A stretch of DNA of 64,000 nt, from contig OZ218954.1 in NCBI GenBank assembly GCA_965112735.1, forward strand, positions 2,480,001 through 2,544,000. Reading direction: 5' to 3'. Shown in pieces: positions 63,501 to 64,000 of the stretch. The translations under genes were made by a program, and so were the position numbers. The notes below the pieces were generated by a model. The model saw nothing but the letters and a program-made list of their open reading frames with translations, was not told the DNA's origin and made no database searches. Origin of the DNA: Phaeosaccion multiseriatum. Lineage: Eukaryota; Ochrophyta, other classes. How positions within the stretch are numbered: position 1 is the stretch's first letter; each line of letters starts with the position of its first letter.

Positions 63501-64000
63501 GCATCGGATCATCACTACTGGCCTATCCGACACACTGCATCGCCACAACAGCGCCCAGTGGGACCTTGAATGGGCTCAACAGGCCCAATCTGGCCCCTGG
63601 TTGGGCCCAAAGCAAGCATTTGCGGGGCACAAACAGCCTAAATGACGGGTTGGTGTGTCATACCATGCCCGCGCAGAGCATCGTATCAGCACGACTGGCC
63701 TATCCGACACACTGTATCGCCACAACAGCGCCCAGTGGGGTGACGAATACGCTCAACAGGCCCAATCTGGCCCCTGGTTGGGCCCCAAGCAAGCATTTGC
63801 GGGGCACAAACAGCCTGAATGACGGTTTGGCGTGTCATACCATGCCCGCGCAGAGCATCGTATCAGCACGACTGGCCTATCCGACACACTGCATCGCCAC
63901 AACAGCGCCCACTGGGTCGTCGAATGGGCTCAACAGGCCCAATCTGGCCCCTGGTTGGGCCCAAAGCAAGCATTTGCGGGGCACAAACAGCCTAAATGAC
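57541..64000 (+). repeat. 177-bp satellite, about 36 tandem copies, continuing past the window
   Basis: Monomer starts can be followed by GCATTTGCGGGG at 57952, 58129, 58306, 58483 and so on, exactly 177 bp apart. The first one or two monomers are diverged and the rest are ~95% or more alike. Variants include GGACCTT/GACATT/GGGTGACG/GGTCGTC after CCAGTG or CCACTG, and CCCGCGCAG/CTTGCGCAG/CCTGCGCAG. No coding potential is conserved. The window ends inside the array. Confidence 0.98.

Noticed and set aside
57541-64000. CRISPR-like array
   Set aside because: The 177-bp units are contiguous with no unique spacers, and the context is eukaryotic nuclear DNA.

Overview
The window is nuclear DNA of a photosynthetic eukaryote, most likely a stramenopile alga of the Nannochloropsis/Microchloropsis (eustigmatophyte) type. 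The evidence: short GT-AG introns in almost every gene; plastid proteins with an N-terminal signal peptide followed by an Ala-Phe-type cleavage region (SBPase has GSAFAF; another has AKAFL); full eukaryotic housekeeping genes (COP9 signalosome, exon junction complex, NOB1, anoctamin); and very tight packing of neighbouring genes. The genus is inferred from general character, not from a search.

Layout. 0-6.6 kb: CSN8 and a complete nitrate reductase, embedded in two families of miniature inverted-repeat elements, one nested inside the other with a perfect 7-bp target duplication. 6.6-13 kb: an unrecognised secreted or plastid protein (+) convergent with an anoctamin (TMEM16) that carries a C-terminal C2-like domain (-). 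14-19 kb: Mago nashi (-) and Y14 (+), the two halves of the exon junction complex heterodimer, head to head; a plastid small multidrug export-family protein (-); and CSN1 (+). 19-24 kb: a 3.55-kb insertion with 370-bp direct terminal repeats sits in the 5' end of a plastid membrane protein gene, flanked by an unusually long identical 178-bp duplication. 24-28.2 kb: NOB1 (-) and plastid sedoheptulose-bisphosphatase (+). 28.5-33 kb: another miniature element, a 517-bp perfect (CCT)n tract, and the 3' half of a voltage-gated cation channel (S6 plus EF-hand) whose introns are all low-complexity DNA. 33-43.2 kb: a plastid PPR protein (-), mitochondrial COX18 (+), a 1487-aa coiled-coil/C2-like protein (-) and a Trf4-type poly(A) polymerase (-). 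43.4-53.1 kb: a cyclophilin fused to nine near-identical ~309-residue modules, each with a RanBP2-type zinc finger, FG dipeptides and acidic runs. 53.1-64 kb: satellite DNA. A diverged array in one orientation and a ~36-copy, 177-bp array in the other flank an island holding one damaged ORF.

The genes do not form one pathway. The architecture stands out: five head-to-head pairs have start codons only 103-208 bp apart and so probably share promoters, and several convergent pairs end within 21-49 bp. The most distinctive items are the cyclophilin/zinc-finger/FG repeat protein (a Nup358-like domain set in a new order), the Mago-Y14 divergent pair, the 178-bp target duplication, the nested miniature elements and the higher-order satellite.
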